This document shows positions 1-7,658 of a stretch of 56,301 nt of DNA, piece by piece. Where the stretch lies: assembly GCA_027081015.1 (NCBI GenBank), contig JALWMA010000106.1:12506-68806 (forward strand), read 5' to 3'. Numbering within the stretch: the first letter of the stretch is position 1; each line of letters opens with the position of its first letter. The stretch is from Campylobacterales bacterium (GTDB lineage: Bacteria > Campylobacterota > Campylobacteria > Campylobacterales > Hydrogenimonadaceae). A program made the position numbers and the translations under genes. Below the pieces are notes generated by a model. That model worked only from the letters and a program-made list of their open reading frames with translations, did not search any database and had not been told where the DNA came from.

Positions 1-81
1 GGCAGGGGGTGAGCGGCCCTACAACCCCCTGAAGCTTCGAAATCCGAGATTTCGAGATGATTTTACGTTTTTTGCAAAATC
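1..81 (+). repeat. Dispersed intergenic repeat, family 1, copy A (cut by window edge)
   Basis: The stretch contains the blocks GAGCGGCCCTACAACCCCC, TGAAGCTTCGAAATC and a terminal hairpin GATTTT...AAAATC (59-64 / 76-81). The same ordered blocks occur at 34949-35060 and, reversed, at 13481-13555, with weaker copies at 2751-2831, 18895-18971 and 31824-31900. All copies lie between genes. The terminal hairpin could end transcription of a gene left of the window. Confidence 0.7.
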
Positions 82-87
82 GGTAAC

Positions 88-104
88 AATGAGAATGATT
101 ATCA
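88..104 (+). promoter_or_regulatory. Fur box upstream of feoAB
   Basis: AATGAGAATGATTATCA closely matches the classical 19-bp Fur operator (GATAATGATAATCATTATC). It ends six bases before the -35 hexamer of the feoA promoter, a position where Fe-Fur would block RNA polymerase. Inference: feoAB is derepressed under iron limitation. Confidence 0.85.
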
Positions 105-110
105 ACACTA

Positions 111-139
111 TTGACTTTGTTCTTCGATTGATCTATAAT
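111..139 (+). promoter_or_regulatory. Sigma-70 promoter of feoAB
   Basis: TTGACT (111-116) and a consensus TATAAT (134-139) are separated by 17 bp. Transcription would start near 146, about 20 bases before the GTG start of feoA at 167. A good -35 box together with a consensus -10 makes this the strongest promoter I see in the window. Confidence 0.85.
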
Positions 140-166
140 CACCGAAAAAATGTGGAGGTTTTTATA

Positions 167-406
167 GTGAAACCTTTGACCGAATGTACGATCGGTTGCG
201 AGGGCCGCATAGTGAAGATAAAGGCCAAAGATCCGATAAAGGGGCGCCTCTTCTCTCTCGGGCTTGCAAAGGGCAGCGAGATAAAGATTCTCGACCATAC
301 ACTGGCCAAGCAGACATGGGAAGTGGAGAGTGACGGAACCAAGATAGCCCTGAGGGAAGAGGAGGCCGCTTCCGTCTTCATGGAGCCTGTAGGCGGCTGC
401 GAATGA
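167..406 (+). CDS. feoA: Ferrous iron transport protein A (FeoA)
   Basis: Small SH3-like cytoplasmic protein that supports the FeoB ferrous iron permease. The 79-residue product has the FeoA pattern (KPLTECTIGCEGRIVKI..., RLFSLGLAKGSEIKIL) and the usual family length. I chose the GTG start at 167: GGAGG at 154-158 sits eight bases upstream. The frame is open back to an ATG at 89, but that ATG lies inside the Fur box and upstream of the -10 box, so it cannot be on the mRNA. The stop overlaps the feoB start by ATGA, implying coupled translation. Confidence 0.9.
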   Translation: MKPLTECTIGCEGRIVKIKAKDPIKGRLFSLGLAKGSEIKILDHTLAKQTWEVESDGTKIALREEEAASVFMEPVGGCE

Positions 407-2568
407 GGTACGGTAGCTGTGAAACGGACGGCAGCGGCGGTAGAAACGGGAGCGGGGCGGATCAGAAGGTGAAAAAGATAAGAGTGGCCCTTGCCGGACA
501 GCCGAATGTCGGCAAATCTTCGATTATCAACTCGATGACAGGTGCAAGGCTGCATGTCGGGAACTTTTCCGGAGTCACTGTAGAGAAGAAAGAGGTATTT
601 ATCGAAAGGGACGGCTACGAGATAGAGATAGTGGACCTGCCCGGCATCTACTCCCTAAACGCATACACCCCCGAAGAGCAGGTGGCGAAAAAGTTTCTCT
701 ACAACGAGGATTACGATCTTATCATAAACGTTGCAGACGCGAACACCCTCTCGAGAAATCTCATCTTTACATTCCAGCTCATGGATATACAGAAGAAGAT
801 GATCCTCGTCGTAAATATGATTGACGAGGTTGAGAAGCAGGGAGGTATGGTCGATAGAGAGAAGCTCGAGGAGCTGCTCGGGATCCCCGTGGTTCTGACA
901 TCCGCGAAGGAGCACAGGGGTGTGGACGAGATTGTGGACCATATAATAGAGGTCTACAAAAGCCGGAAACCTAAAAACAAACTCTTCTACGACGAGCGCA
1001 TAGAGGAGCAGATAGGGAAACTCGTAAAAGTGCTCCACAAATCCCCCCATTTCAAAGATCCCGACGAAGCGAGGTTCATTGCGATAAGGCTGCTCGACAG
1101 GGATGAGGAGATATACAAGATCATACACGATCTGCCCATCTTCATAGAGCTTCACGAGATGCTGGGGCAGATCTACCGTGAGCTGGAGATGGAGTTCGAC
1201 GAGGAGTCGACGAGCGACATTCTGAGCGACGAGCGCTACGCGATGGCCAAGGCGCTGGTTCTGAAAGCCCTGAAAAAGCCTCCCAAAAAGCTGACCGTCA
1301 CCGACAGGCTCGACAGGCTGCTGATACACCCGATTCTCGGGCTGCCCATCTTTCTCTTTTTCATGTGGCTCCTTTTCCAGGTGACTTTCGAAGTGGGCTC
1401 CATTCCGATGGATTGGATCGATGCCGCGTTTACCGAGATCTCAAATACCGTAAAGGCTGTGCTTCCTGACGGACCGATTCAGTCCGTACTTGCCGACGGC
1501 ATAATCCCGGCGGTCGGTTCGGTGATAATGTTCCTTCCCAATATCCTGATCCTTTTTCTGGGAATAAACCTTCTCGAGCAGACCGGTTATATGGCAAGAG
1601 CCGCCTTCTTGCTCGACGGTTTCATGAAAAAGTTCGGACTGCAGGGAAAGGCGTTCATCCCGCTTGTCAGCGGATTCGGGTGTACGGTACCGGCCTATAT
1701 GGCCGCCAGAACGCTCAAAAACCCGAAAGACCGCATCATTACGATGCTGGTACTCGGCTTCATGAGCTGTTCTGCGAGGCTCCCGGTATATGTGCTGCTC
1801 ATAGGCGCCTTTTTCCCTACATCCCATGCCGGCAACATTCTCTTTATCATCTATATCAGCGGAGCGATCCTCGGCCTTATAGTGGCGAAGGTTCTGCGCA
1901 CGCTCCTCTTTAAAGGGGAGCCGGAGCCGTTCGTTATGGAGATGCCGCCATACAGATTCCCGTCTATGAAGGCTCTCGGCGTCGAACTCTGGATAAAAGC
2001 CAAACTCTTTTTGAAAAAAGCTGGAACGTTCATCGCGGGTGCATCGATGATAATCTGGTTTTTGAGCTCATACCCGCACGACTCCCGGCTCGCTCAGAGT
2101 TATGAGACCAGGATCGAAGCGACGGTCGACGAGGCGAAGAAGATGGAGCTTCAGGGCGAGCTTGCGGCAAAAGAGCTCGAAAACAGCTATCTCGGTACAA
2201 TCGGCAAGACGATAGAGCCCATATTTGAGCCGCTCGGCTTCGACTGGCGGGTCTCCGTGGCGACGATAGCGGGGCTGGCCGCTAAAGAGGTGGTGGTTTC
2301 GACGCTGGCTACTCTCTATGCCGTAGGGGATGCCGACGAGAAGAGCAATACCCTTATAGAGAGGCTCAGGGAGAATATCTCGTTCAAAGCGGCCGTGGCG
2401 CTTATAGTGATAATCATGATCTACTCGCCCTGCATAGCCGCCATGAGTACATTCTGGGCGGAGGTGCCGCAGTGGGCGTGGCGCGGTTTCTACCTGGTCT
2501 ACCCGAATGTTCTGGCGTGGCTTGCGGCTTTCGGGGTCTACACCCTTCTTGGAGCTTTGGGGTACTGA
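403..2568 (+). CDS. feoB: Ferrous iron transporter FeoB
   Basis: Inner-membrane Fe(II) permease with a cytoplasmic G domain. Numbered from the ATG at 403: G1 GQPNVGKS at 32-39, G3 DLPG at 78-81, G4 NMID at 138-141. The membrane part carries the two gate motifs with conserved cysteines (GFGCTVPA near 424, FMSCSARLP near 453) and the repeated LAAKEVVV segment near the C terminus. Length 721 is typical. ATG 403 overlaps the feoA stop (ATGA); a GTG at 469 would remove a glycine/serine-rich 22-residue extension and begin right before the G domain, so the exact start is open. No feoC follows. Confidence 0.95.
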   Translation: MRYGSCETDGSGGRNGSGADQKVKKIRVALAGQPNVGKSSIINSMTGARLHVGNFSGVTVEKKEVFIERDGYEIEIVDLPGIYSLNAYTPEEQVAKKFLYNEDYDLIINVADANTLSRNLIFTFQLMDIQKKMILVVNMIDEVEKQGGMVDREKLEELLGIPVVLTSAKEHRGVDEIVDHIIEVYKSRKPKNKLFYDERIEEQIGKLVKVLHKSPHFKDPDEARFIAIRLLDRDEEIYKIIHDLPIFIELHEMLGQIYRELEMEFDEESTSDILSDERYAMAKALVLKALKKPPKKLTVTDRLDRLLIHPILGLPIFLFFMWLLFQVTFEVGSIPMDWIDAAFTEISNTVKAVLPDGPIQSVLADGIIPAVGSVIMFLPNILILFLGINLLEQTGYMARAAFLLDGFMKKFGLQGKAFIPLVSGFGCTVPAYMAARTLKNPKDRIITMLVLGFMSCSARLPVYVLLIGAFFPTSHAGNILFIIYISGAILGLIVAKVLRTLLFKGEPEPFVMEMPPYRFPSMKALGVELWIKAKLFLKKAGTFIAGASMIIWFLSSYPHDSRLAQSYETRIEATVDEAKKMELQGELAAKELENSYLGTIGKTIEPIFEPLGFDWRVSVATIAGLAAKEVVVSTLATLYAVGDADEKSNTLIERLRENISFKAAVALIVIIMIYSPCIAAMSTFWAEVPQWAWRGFYLVYPNVLAWLAAFGVYTLLGALGY

Positions 2569-2884
2569 TTTTAAAGAGTAAGGGTGTACTACCTCTCTCT
2601 TTAGCCTCTTTTGGGGATCGGGTGAGCGGGGATTCCCAAATGGTCACGAACTCCGTCCCGGTTTCAGACAAAAAGCGGGTGCCGAACCGAAGCGGTGCTG
2701 TATGGAACGATACTCTAAGGGCTTGTTTGCTATACTCCCGTATACCGAAATTTACGCAAATTTCGGGCGGCTTCCGGAGTTTGAGAGAAACAATCGGCTC
2801 TTTCGGTATCCGAATCGAAAGATTTCGAGACTATGAGGCCCCCCTGTGCGTACCGTTCGGTCACAAAACTATCAAAGGCTTTTT
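2569..2884. other. Intergenic region feoB - CoA-binding gene, with degenerate repeat copy B
   Basis: This 316-bp gap has no convincing gene; open frames here are frame shadows with poor composition. TTTACGCAAATTTCGGGCGG at 2751-2770 resembles the left end of repeat family 1 (compare 34949), and GAATCGAAAGATTTCGAGAC at 2812-2831 resembles its right half, so a decayed copy probably lies at 2751-2831. No clear terminator for feoB is visible. Confidence 0.5.
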
Positions 2885-3313
2885 ATGGAGTGCGAATTTC
2901 CGACGATCAATGCCGATACCGAGGAGATCAGGCAGATCTTCAGAGAGGTCGAGACGATTGCCGTGGTGGGGCTCTCGCCCGATCCGTCGAAAGCGAGCCA
3001 CAGGGTGGCGAAATATCTCAAAGAGGCAGGCTACAGAATTGTTCCGATCTATCCGAAAGAGGATGAGATACTGGGAGAGAAGGTATACCGCTCTTTGAAA
3101 GAGATTCCTTTTAGAGTCGATATGGTCGATATATTCAGAAAGTCGGCCGCGGTAGGTCCCGTGGTCGAGGCGTGCATAGAGCGCGGAGACGTGAGGGTGG
3201 TCTGGATGCAGGCCGGCATAGTCAACAACGAAGCAGCCGCAGCCGCAAAAGAGAGAGGTATGAGGGTGGTTCAGAGCAGGTGTGCGATGGTAGATCACAT
3301 GGAGTATGCATGA
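2885..3313 (+). CDS. CoA-binding domain protein (YccU-like)
   Basis: The 142-residue product is a single Rossmann-type CoA_binding_2 domain. It shows the nucleotide-binding start (IAVVGLSPDPSKASHRVAKYL), then YPKEDEILGEKVYRSL and WMQAGIVNNEAAAAAKERG, which are typical of the YccU family; the C-terminal CAMVDH also fits. YccU proteins resemble the CoA-binding domain of succinyl-CoA synthetase alpha, but no reaction is established. ATG 2885 is preceded by AAAGG at 2874-2878. The stop overlaps the ilvA start (ATGA), so the two are co-translated. Confidence 0.85.
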   Translation: MECEFPTINADTEEIRQIFREVETIAVVGLSPDPSKASHRVAKYLKEAGYRIVPIYPKEDEILGEKVYRSLKEIPFRVDMVDIFRKSAAVGPVVEACIERGDVRVVWMQAGIVNNEAAAAAKERGMRVVQSRCAMVDHMEYA

Positions 3314-4521
3314 TAACGCTCGACGATATAAAGAGGGCCCATGAGGAAGTACGGAAGGTAGCGGTAAAGACACCATTCTCCTACGCTCCTAAACTGAGTG
3401 AAGCTACCGGCTTCGAGGTCTATCTGAAGAAGGAGAACCTGCAGAATACCGGTTCGTTCAAGATTCGGGGGGCCTTCAACAAGATCGCCTCGTTGAGCGA
3501 AGAGGAGCGCTCCAAAGGGGTTGTGGCCGCAAGTGCGGGCAACCATGCCCAAGGGGTCGCCCTGGCTGCGAAATATTTCGAGATACCTGCTACGATAGTG
3601 ATGCCCGAAACTACCCCTCTGACGAAAGTCGACGGGGTCAAGTCGTACGGTGCGGAGGTGATTCTTTCGGGTACGAACTATGATGAGGCGTACGCTTACG
3701 CGGTAGAGTATGCGAAAAAAAGCGGGCGTGTTTTTGTCCACCCTTTCGCGGACGACGAGGTGATCGCGGGGCAGGGTACGATAGCGCTGGAGATACTCGA
3801 ACACTGCGAAGCGCCCGATGCAGTTTTGGTTCCGGTGGGAGGCGGCGGACTCATAAGCGGTATTGCGGTGGCTATGAAATCCCTCTCTCCGAAAACCAGA
3901 GTCATAGGGGTGGCCGCTTCCGGCGCCCCGGCGATGAAACTCTCGTTCGACGCGAAGAGGCAGATCGATACCGTCAAGGTGCGCACTATAGCCGACGGAA
4001 TCGCTGTAAGAGATACATCCGAAAAGACTCTGAAGTACATTTTGAAGTATGTGGACGATATGATACTCGTCGACGACGAAGAGATAGCCAACGCGATTCT
4101 CTATCTTCTGGAGAAGCAGAAGCTGGTCGTGGAGGGGGCCGGTGCTGTCGGGGTCGCCGCTCTGATCCACGACAAGATAGATCTTCCGAAGGGTTCGAAG
4201 GTCGTATCTCTTCTAAGCGGCGGCAACATAGATGTCACAATGCTCTCCGTAATCATAGAGAAGGGTCTTCTGAAGTCGTACAGAAAGATGAAGCTGGTTG
4301 TCACGCTCGTCGACAAGCCGGGCAGCCTGATGCTTCTTACGCAGATTCTCAAAGATGCACAGGCCAACATCGTACAGATAGGCTACGACAGGACCTCCCT
4401 CGATCTTAAGTTCGGTGACGCCTATGTGTCGATAGCCCTGGAGACCAAGGGGAGAGAGCACCAGGAGCTTATAGAGAGCATGTTGCACGAGAACGGATTC
4501 CGCTTCGAAGTGAAACATTAG
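3310..4521 (+). CDS. ilvA: Threonine ammonia-lyase (threonine dehydratase)
   Basis: PLP enzyme converting threonine to 2-oxobutanoate and ammonia, the first step toward isoleucine. Of 403 residues, 1-~315 form the fold-type II catalytic domain: the Schiff-base lysine is K51 in SFKIRGA, the phosphate loop is GGGGLISG near 176, and SGGNID lies near 302. Residues ~325-403 form one ACT domain (LVVTLVDKPGSLMLL), the medium, single-ACT type rather than the 514-residue E. coli type. ATG 3310 overlaps the preceding stop. ilvB-ilvN lies 3 kb downstream, consistent with a biosynthetic role. Confidence 0.92.
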   Translation: MITLDDIKRAHEEVRKVAVKTPFSYAPKLSEATGFEVYLKKENLQNTGSFKIRGAFNKIASLSEEERSKGVVAASAGNHAQGVALAAKYFEIPATIVMPETTPLTKVDGVKSYGAEVILSGTNYDEAYAYAVEYAKKSGRVFVHPFADDEVIAGQGTIALEILEHCEAPDAVLVPVGGGGLISGIAVAMKSLSPKTRVIGVAASGAPAMKLSFDAKRQIDTVKVRTIADGIAVRDTSEKTLKYILKYVDDMILVDDEEIANAILYLLEKQKLVVEGAGAVGVAALIHDKIDLPKGSKVVSLLSGGNIDVTMLSVIIEKGLLKSYRKMKLVVTLVDKPGSLMLLTQILKDAQANIVQIGYDRTSLDLKFGDAYVSIALETKGREHQELIESMLHENGFRFEVKH

Positions 4522-4550
4522 GCCGGTTCATGGGTGTTGAGGTATAGTCT

Positions 4551-6650
4551 ATGATTATAGAAAAGCGTCTCGGTTTTCGCCACTCCATCACGGCCGTAAA
4601 GGAGCTTGCCGGTCGTCGTGTAGCGATACTCGACAGCTCCAATTCGGTACGCATCTTCTCTACCGAGCCGATAACTCTCGTCGACGGTTTCAAAACATCC
4701 CTCGCACAGAACGACAAACTCCTTCACGGTGCCGACATATCCGAAGACGGCAGGTATGTCGCCTTCTGCGTCCAAAAGGAGGGTGTGGCGGTTTTCGACG
4801 GAAAGAGCAAGAGGCTTCTGTACCGCTTCAAAAGGCATGAAGGGGATGTCGAGAGTCTCTGCATAAGCCGCAAGCATAGATATCTTGCAACCGGCGGGCA
4901 GGACGGAAAGACATTTTTGTGGAGCCTCTCTACCGGCCGCATGGTCGCCTCTTTGCCCCACCACTCCGACTTCGTAACCGCCATAGCCTTCAGCCCCAAC
5001 GGCCAGTGGATCGCGACCGGAAGTTTCGACCGCAAGATAATTGTAACCAACATCTCCTCCCTCTCCCACGGCTTCAGACTCAAGGGCCACTCGAAGGCTA
5101 TTACCGAGCTGCTCTTTATAGGATCCCATCGTCTTGTAGCCGCAGACAAAGATGGGGAGATATCGGTCTGGGATTACTTCGGGACCAGGGTGATAAAGAG
5201 GCTCAAAAAGATGTTCGACGAGGTGACTGCTCTGAGTGTGACGCCAGACGAGAGGTTTCTCTTTGCAGCGGACAAAACCGGTGCGGTTTCGCTCTACGAT
5301 CTGAACAGTTACGAGCTTGTCGCCCTGCGCTATCTTCAGTATACAAAGCCGGTAAAGAGGCTCTGCTACCTCCTTGAGGGGAACCATCTCGTAGTGGGTC
5401 TGGCTGACGGCGAGGTGACGTTCAATTCGCCCCTAAAGGAGAGCCGCAAAATGGAGGAGTTCATAGCCTCCGGCGACCTGGCTTCGGCTTACAGGCTGGC
5501 AGAGGAGAATCCGCTTCTGCGTTACAGCGACGAATATATGAGGCTCGAAGCTCTCTGGAACGGAGCGTTCCAAAAGGCGATGTCGCTGCTTGAACTCGGC
5601 AGAAAAGAGGAGGCTAAAAAGATACTCGAACCGTTTGGCGTGGAGGCTTCCAAACGGCTGCTCGCACAGCAGCTGGTCAACGACTTCGCCGATTTTCAGA
5701 AGTTCAAAGCCGCCGTAGAGGGGCAGAAGTACCAGCTCGCCTACTCGATGGCTGCCAGCCACCCCATGCTGAAGCAGAACCGCTACTACGAGATGATGGA
5801 GAGCGAGTGGGAGAAGCGCTTTTCACGCGCTAAGAAGATCGTGATGCAGAAAGGGGGAGAGGAGAGGGCCAAAGAGCTTTTGAAGCCTTTCAGGGGTATT
5901 TCGGACAAAAGCAGGGTGATCCAGGCGCTGTTGAGCGAGAAGGAGATATACAGACTTTTTATGAAGCTTGTCGCAAAACGGGACTTCAAGGGTGCGATAG
6001 AGCTGGCGAAGCGTTATCCGGCGATCATGGAGCTCGACGAGTACAAAAAGATAGAGAAGATAGCGGATATAATCGCAAAGAGGGCATCTGCCGAGCTCGA
6101 AGCGGGAAACTATGCGGAGGCTGCACGCCTCGCGTCGCAGCTCAAGGAGTTTCCCGATATGAGGGAGAGGGCGGAGGAGCTGATAGAGACGGCCAACCTC
6201 TACGCATCGGCCATGCGCTACTTCGCACAGAAAGATTACGGCGCCATCTACGCGATTCTGGAGCGTCACCCCGAGCTCGAAGATACTAAGATAGTACAGA
6301 ACCTCGAAGAGGCGTGGCGCAAAGTTGTGACGAGAGCCGAAAAAGCCGCCTCTTCGGGCGAAGTTGGAGATTTGAAAAAGATCTTCGCCCCTTTCCTTTC
6401 ACTGCAGCAAAAGAGAGCGAAAATGGTGAGTCTATTCAAGCAGGCCTATATCGTGCAGATCGAGAACGCGCTAAAAAGAGGGGCGGACGTTTCGGCCGCC
6501 GTCGGTCGATACCTTGAGCTCTTCGGCATGGATGACGAAATAGGCTCCTGGCTTGCAGAGCGCGGAATGAAGGAGAGGTTCCCGGAAGAGGAGCGGAAAG
6601 ATACCGCTCAAACGGATATAGACTCCCTGCCCGAAAGCGTGACGGAGTAG
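4551..6650 (+). CDS. WD40 beta-propeller protein with tandem C-terminal helical repeats
   Basis: The function is not recognised. Residues 1-~295 form a WD40 propeller; clear blades are near 96-130 (RHEGDVESLCIS...LATGGQDGKTFLWSL), 137-170 and 179-211 (GHSKAITELLF...DGEISVWD). From ~309 the protein is all-helical and built of tandem ~84-residue repeats beginning near 311, 396, 481, 564 and a partial one near 645. Each opens with A-hydrophobic-LA-x3-P (AYRLAEENP, AYSMAASHP, AIELAKRYP, IYAILERHP), and repeats 1, 2 and 4 have an AK-x-IL-x-PF-like segment midway. There is no signal peptide or membrane segment, so it is probably cytoplasmic. GAGGT precedes ATG 4551. It lies in one run with ilvA and the phosphatase gene. 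Confidence 0.75.
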   Translation: MIIEKRLGFRHSITAVKELAGRRVAILDSSNSVRIFSTEPITLVDGFKTSLAQNDKLLHGADISEDGRYVAFCVQKEGVAVFDGKSKRLLYRFKRHEGDVESLCISRKHRYLATGGQDGKTFLWSLSTGRMVASLPHHSDFVTAIAFSPNGQWIATGSFDRKIIVTNISSLSHGFRLKGHSKAITELLFIGSHRLVAADKDGEISVWDYFGTRVIKRLKKMFDEVTALSVTPDERFLFAADKTGAVSLYDLNSYELVALRYLQYTKPVKRLCYLLEGNHLVVGLADGEVTFNSPLKESRKMEEFIASGDLASAYRLAEENPLLRYSDEYMRLEALWNGAFQKAMSLLELGRKEEAKKILEPFGVEASKRLLAQQLVNDFADFQKFKAAVEGQKYQLAYSMAASHPMLKQNRYYEMMESEWEKRFSRAKKIVMQKGGEERAKELLKPFRGISDKSRVIQALLSEKEIYRLFMKLVAKRDFKGAIELAKRYPAIMELDEYKKIEKIADIIAKRASAELEAGNYAEAARLASQLKEFPDMRERAEELIETANLYASAMRYFAQKDYGAIYAILERHPELEDTKIVQNLEEAWRKVVTRAEKAASSGEVGDLKKIFAPFLSLQQKRAKMVSLFKQAYIVQIENALKRGADVSAAVGRYLELFGMDDEIGSWLAERGMKERFPEEERKDTAQTDIDSLPESVTE

Positions 6651-6653
6651 ATC

Positions 6654-7586
6654 GTGGTAGCCATAGATCTCGGTTCCAACACGTTGAGGGGTGTGGAGAT
6701 GGAGTGCAGGAGCCTCGAGCCTGCGGCGTGGTTCGAAAAGATCGTCAGAACCGCCGACGGCATACATAAAAGCGGCAGGATAAGCGAAGAGGCGGTGGTA
6801 CGCATCGTCGAGGCCCTGAACGAGGCGAAGGGTGTGCTCGACTTTTCGCAGCCCGTAGCGGCCGTTACGACGCAAGCGCTTCGAAAGGCTTCGAACGCCG
6901 AAGAGGTACTGAACAGAATCAGAAGCGAATGCGGTATCGACTTCAGGGTAATAGGCGGCGAAGAAGAGGCATACTATACGCTTTTGGCCGTAAAAAACCG
7001 TCTCGAAAAGATCGGGATGGAGAGCGATAACTTCGTCATGGCCGATCTCGGGGGCGGCTCTACGGAGATTCTCTTTTTCGATTCGGGCAGGGTAGAGAGC
7101 CGCAGCTTCGATATAGGCATAGTCACCGTCGCCCAGAAGTACGGCTCCGCAGAGAGGATAGGGCAGGCCATGCCGCACCTTACAAAAGATCTGCGGAGAT
7201 TTGCGGAGAGTATGAGGGCCGAAGGGTTCGACCCTAAGCTCTTCGTCTCTACGGCGGGAACGCCGACGACGGTCGCTGCGATGAAGCTCGGAATGAGTTA
7301 CGCGACCTATGATGCTAAAAAGATAAACGGCACCACCCTGCAGAGAGCGGATCTGAAGATCCAGATGGACAGGCTGCTCTCTTTGGACGAAGAGTCGAGG
7401 CGGGAGCTGGTAGGGGTCGGCAGGGAGGATCTGATCGCTGCGGGTATCACGATTTTGGATGGGCTCTACTCTCTTTTGGGGTTCGATGAGAGTGTAGTTA
7501 TAGACGACGGGCTGCGTGAAGGTGTCGCGATCGCAGCTTGCCTCGGCTTTTTGGAGCGGCCCGGCGACCTTGTGCGTGGCGGGTAG
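6654..7586 (+). CDS. Ppx/GppA-family phosphatase
   Basis: ASKHA-fold protein of the exopolyphosphatase/guanosine pentaphosphate phosphatase family, about 310 residues (single-domain type, shorter than the ~500-residue E. coli Ppx). It has the phosphate-1 motif VAIDLGSNTLRGVE at the N terminus, the conserved segment VIGGEEEAYYTLLAV, phosphate-2 DLGGGSTEI and a late STAGTPTTVAA. The GTG start at 6654 follows the previous stop by three bases, with GGAG six bases upstream. Substrate (polyP or pppGpp) cannot be decided from sequence. Confidence 0.85.
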   Translation: MVAIDLGSNTLRGVEMECRSLEPAAWFEKIVRTADGIHKSGRISEEAVVRIVEALNEAKGVLDFSQPVAAVTTQALRKASNAEEVLNRIRSECGIDFRVIGGEEEAYYTLLAVKNRLEKIGMESDNFVMADLGGGSTEILFFDSGRVESRSFDIGIVTVAQKYGSAERIGQAMPHLTKDLRRFAESMRAEGFDPKLFVSTAGTPTTVAAMKLGMSYATYDAKKINGTTLQRADLKIQMDRLLSLDEESRRELVGVGREDLIAAGITILDGLYSLLGFDESVVIDDGLREGVAIAACLGFLERPGDLVRGG

Positions 7587-7608
7587 TTTCATACGAAATA
7601 TTTTGTTA

Positions 7609-7650
7609 ACCTGTTTTTGGCTATAATCGGCAAATTTCTTAAGCTAGGAG
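7609..7650 (+). promoter_or_regulatory. Promoter and ribosome site of ilvB
   Basis: CTGTTTTTGGCTATAATCGG contains a perfect TATAAT at 7622-7627 preceded by a T-run rather than a -35 box, the style of epsilonproteobacterial vegetative promoters. AGGAG at 7646-7650 sets the ilvB start at 7659. Confidence 0.65.
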
Positions 7651-7658
7651 ATGCGGCC

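Noticed and set aside
4551-5450. The WD40 protein as NapL (periplasmic nitrate-reductase accessory propeller).
   Set aside because: It lacks a signal peptide, has a long helical part absent from NapL, and no nap genes are nearby.
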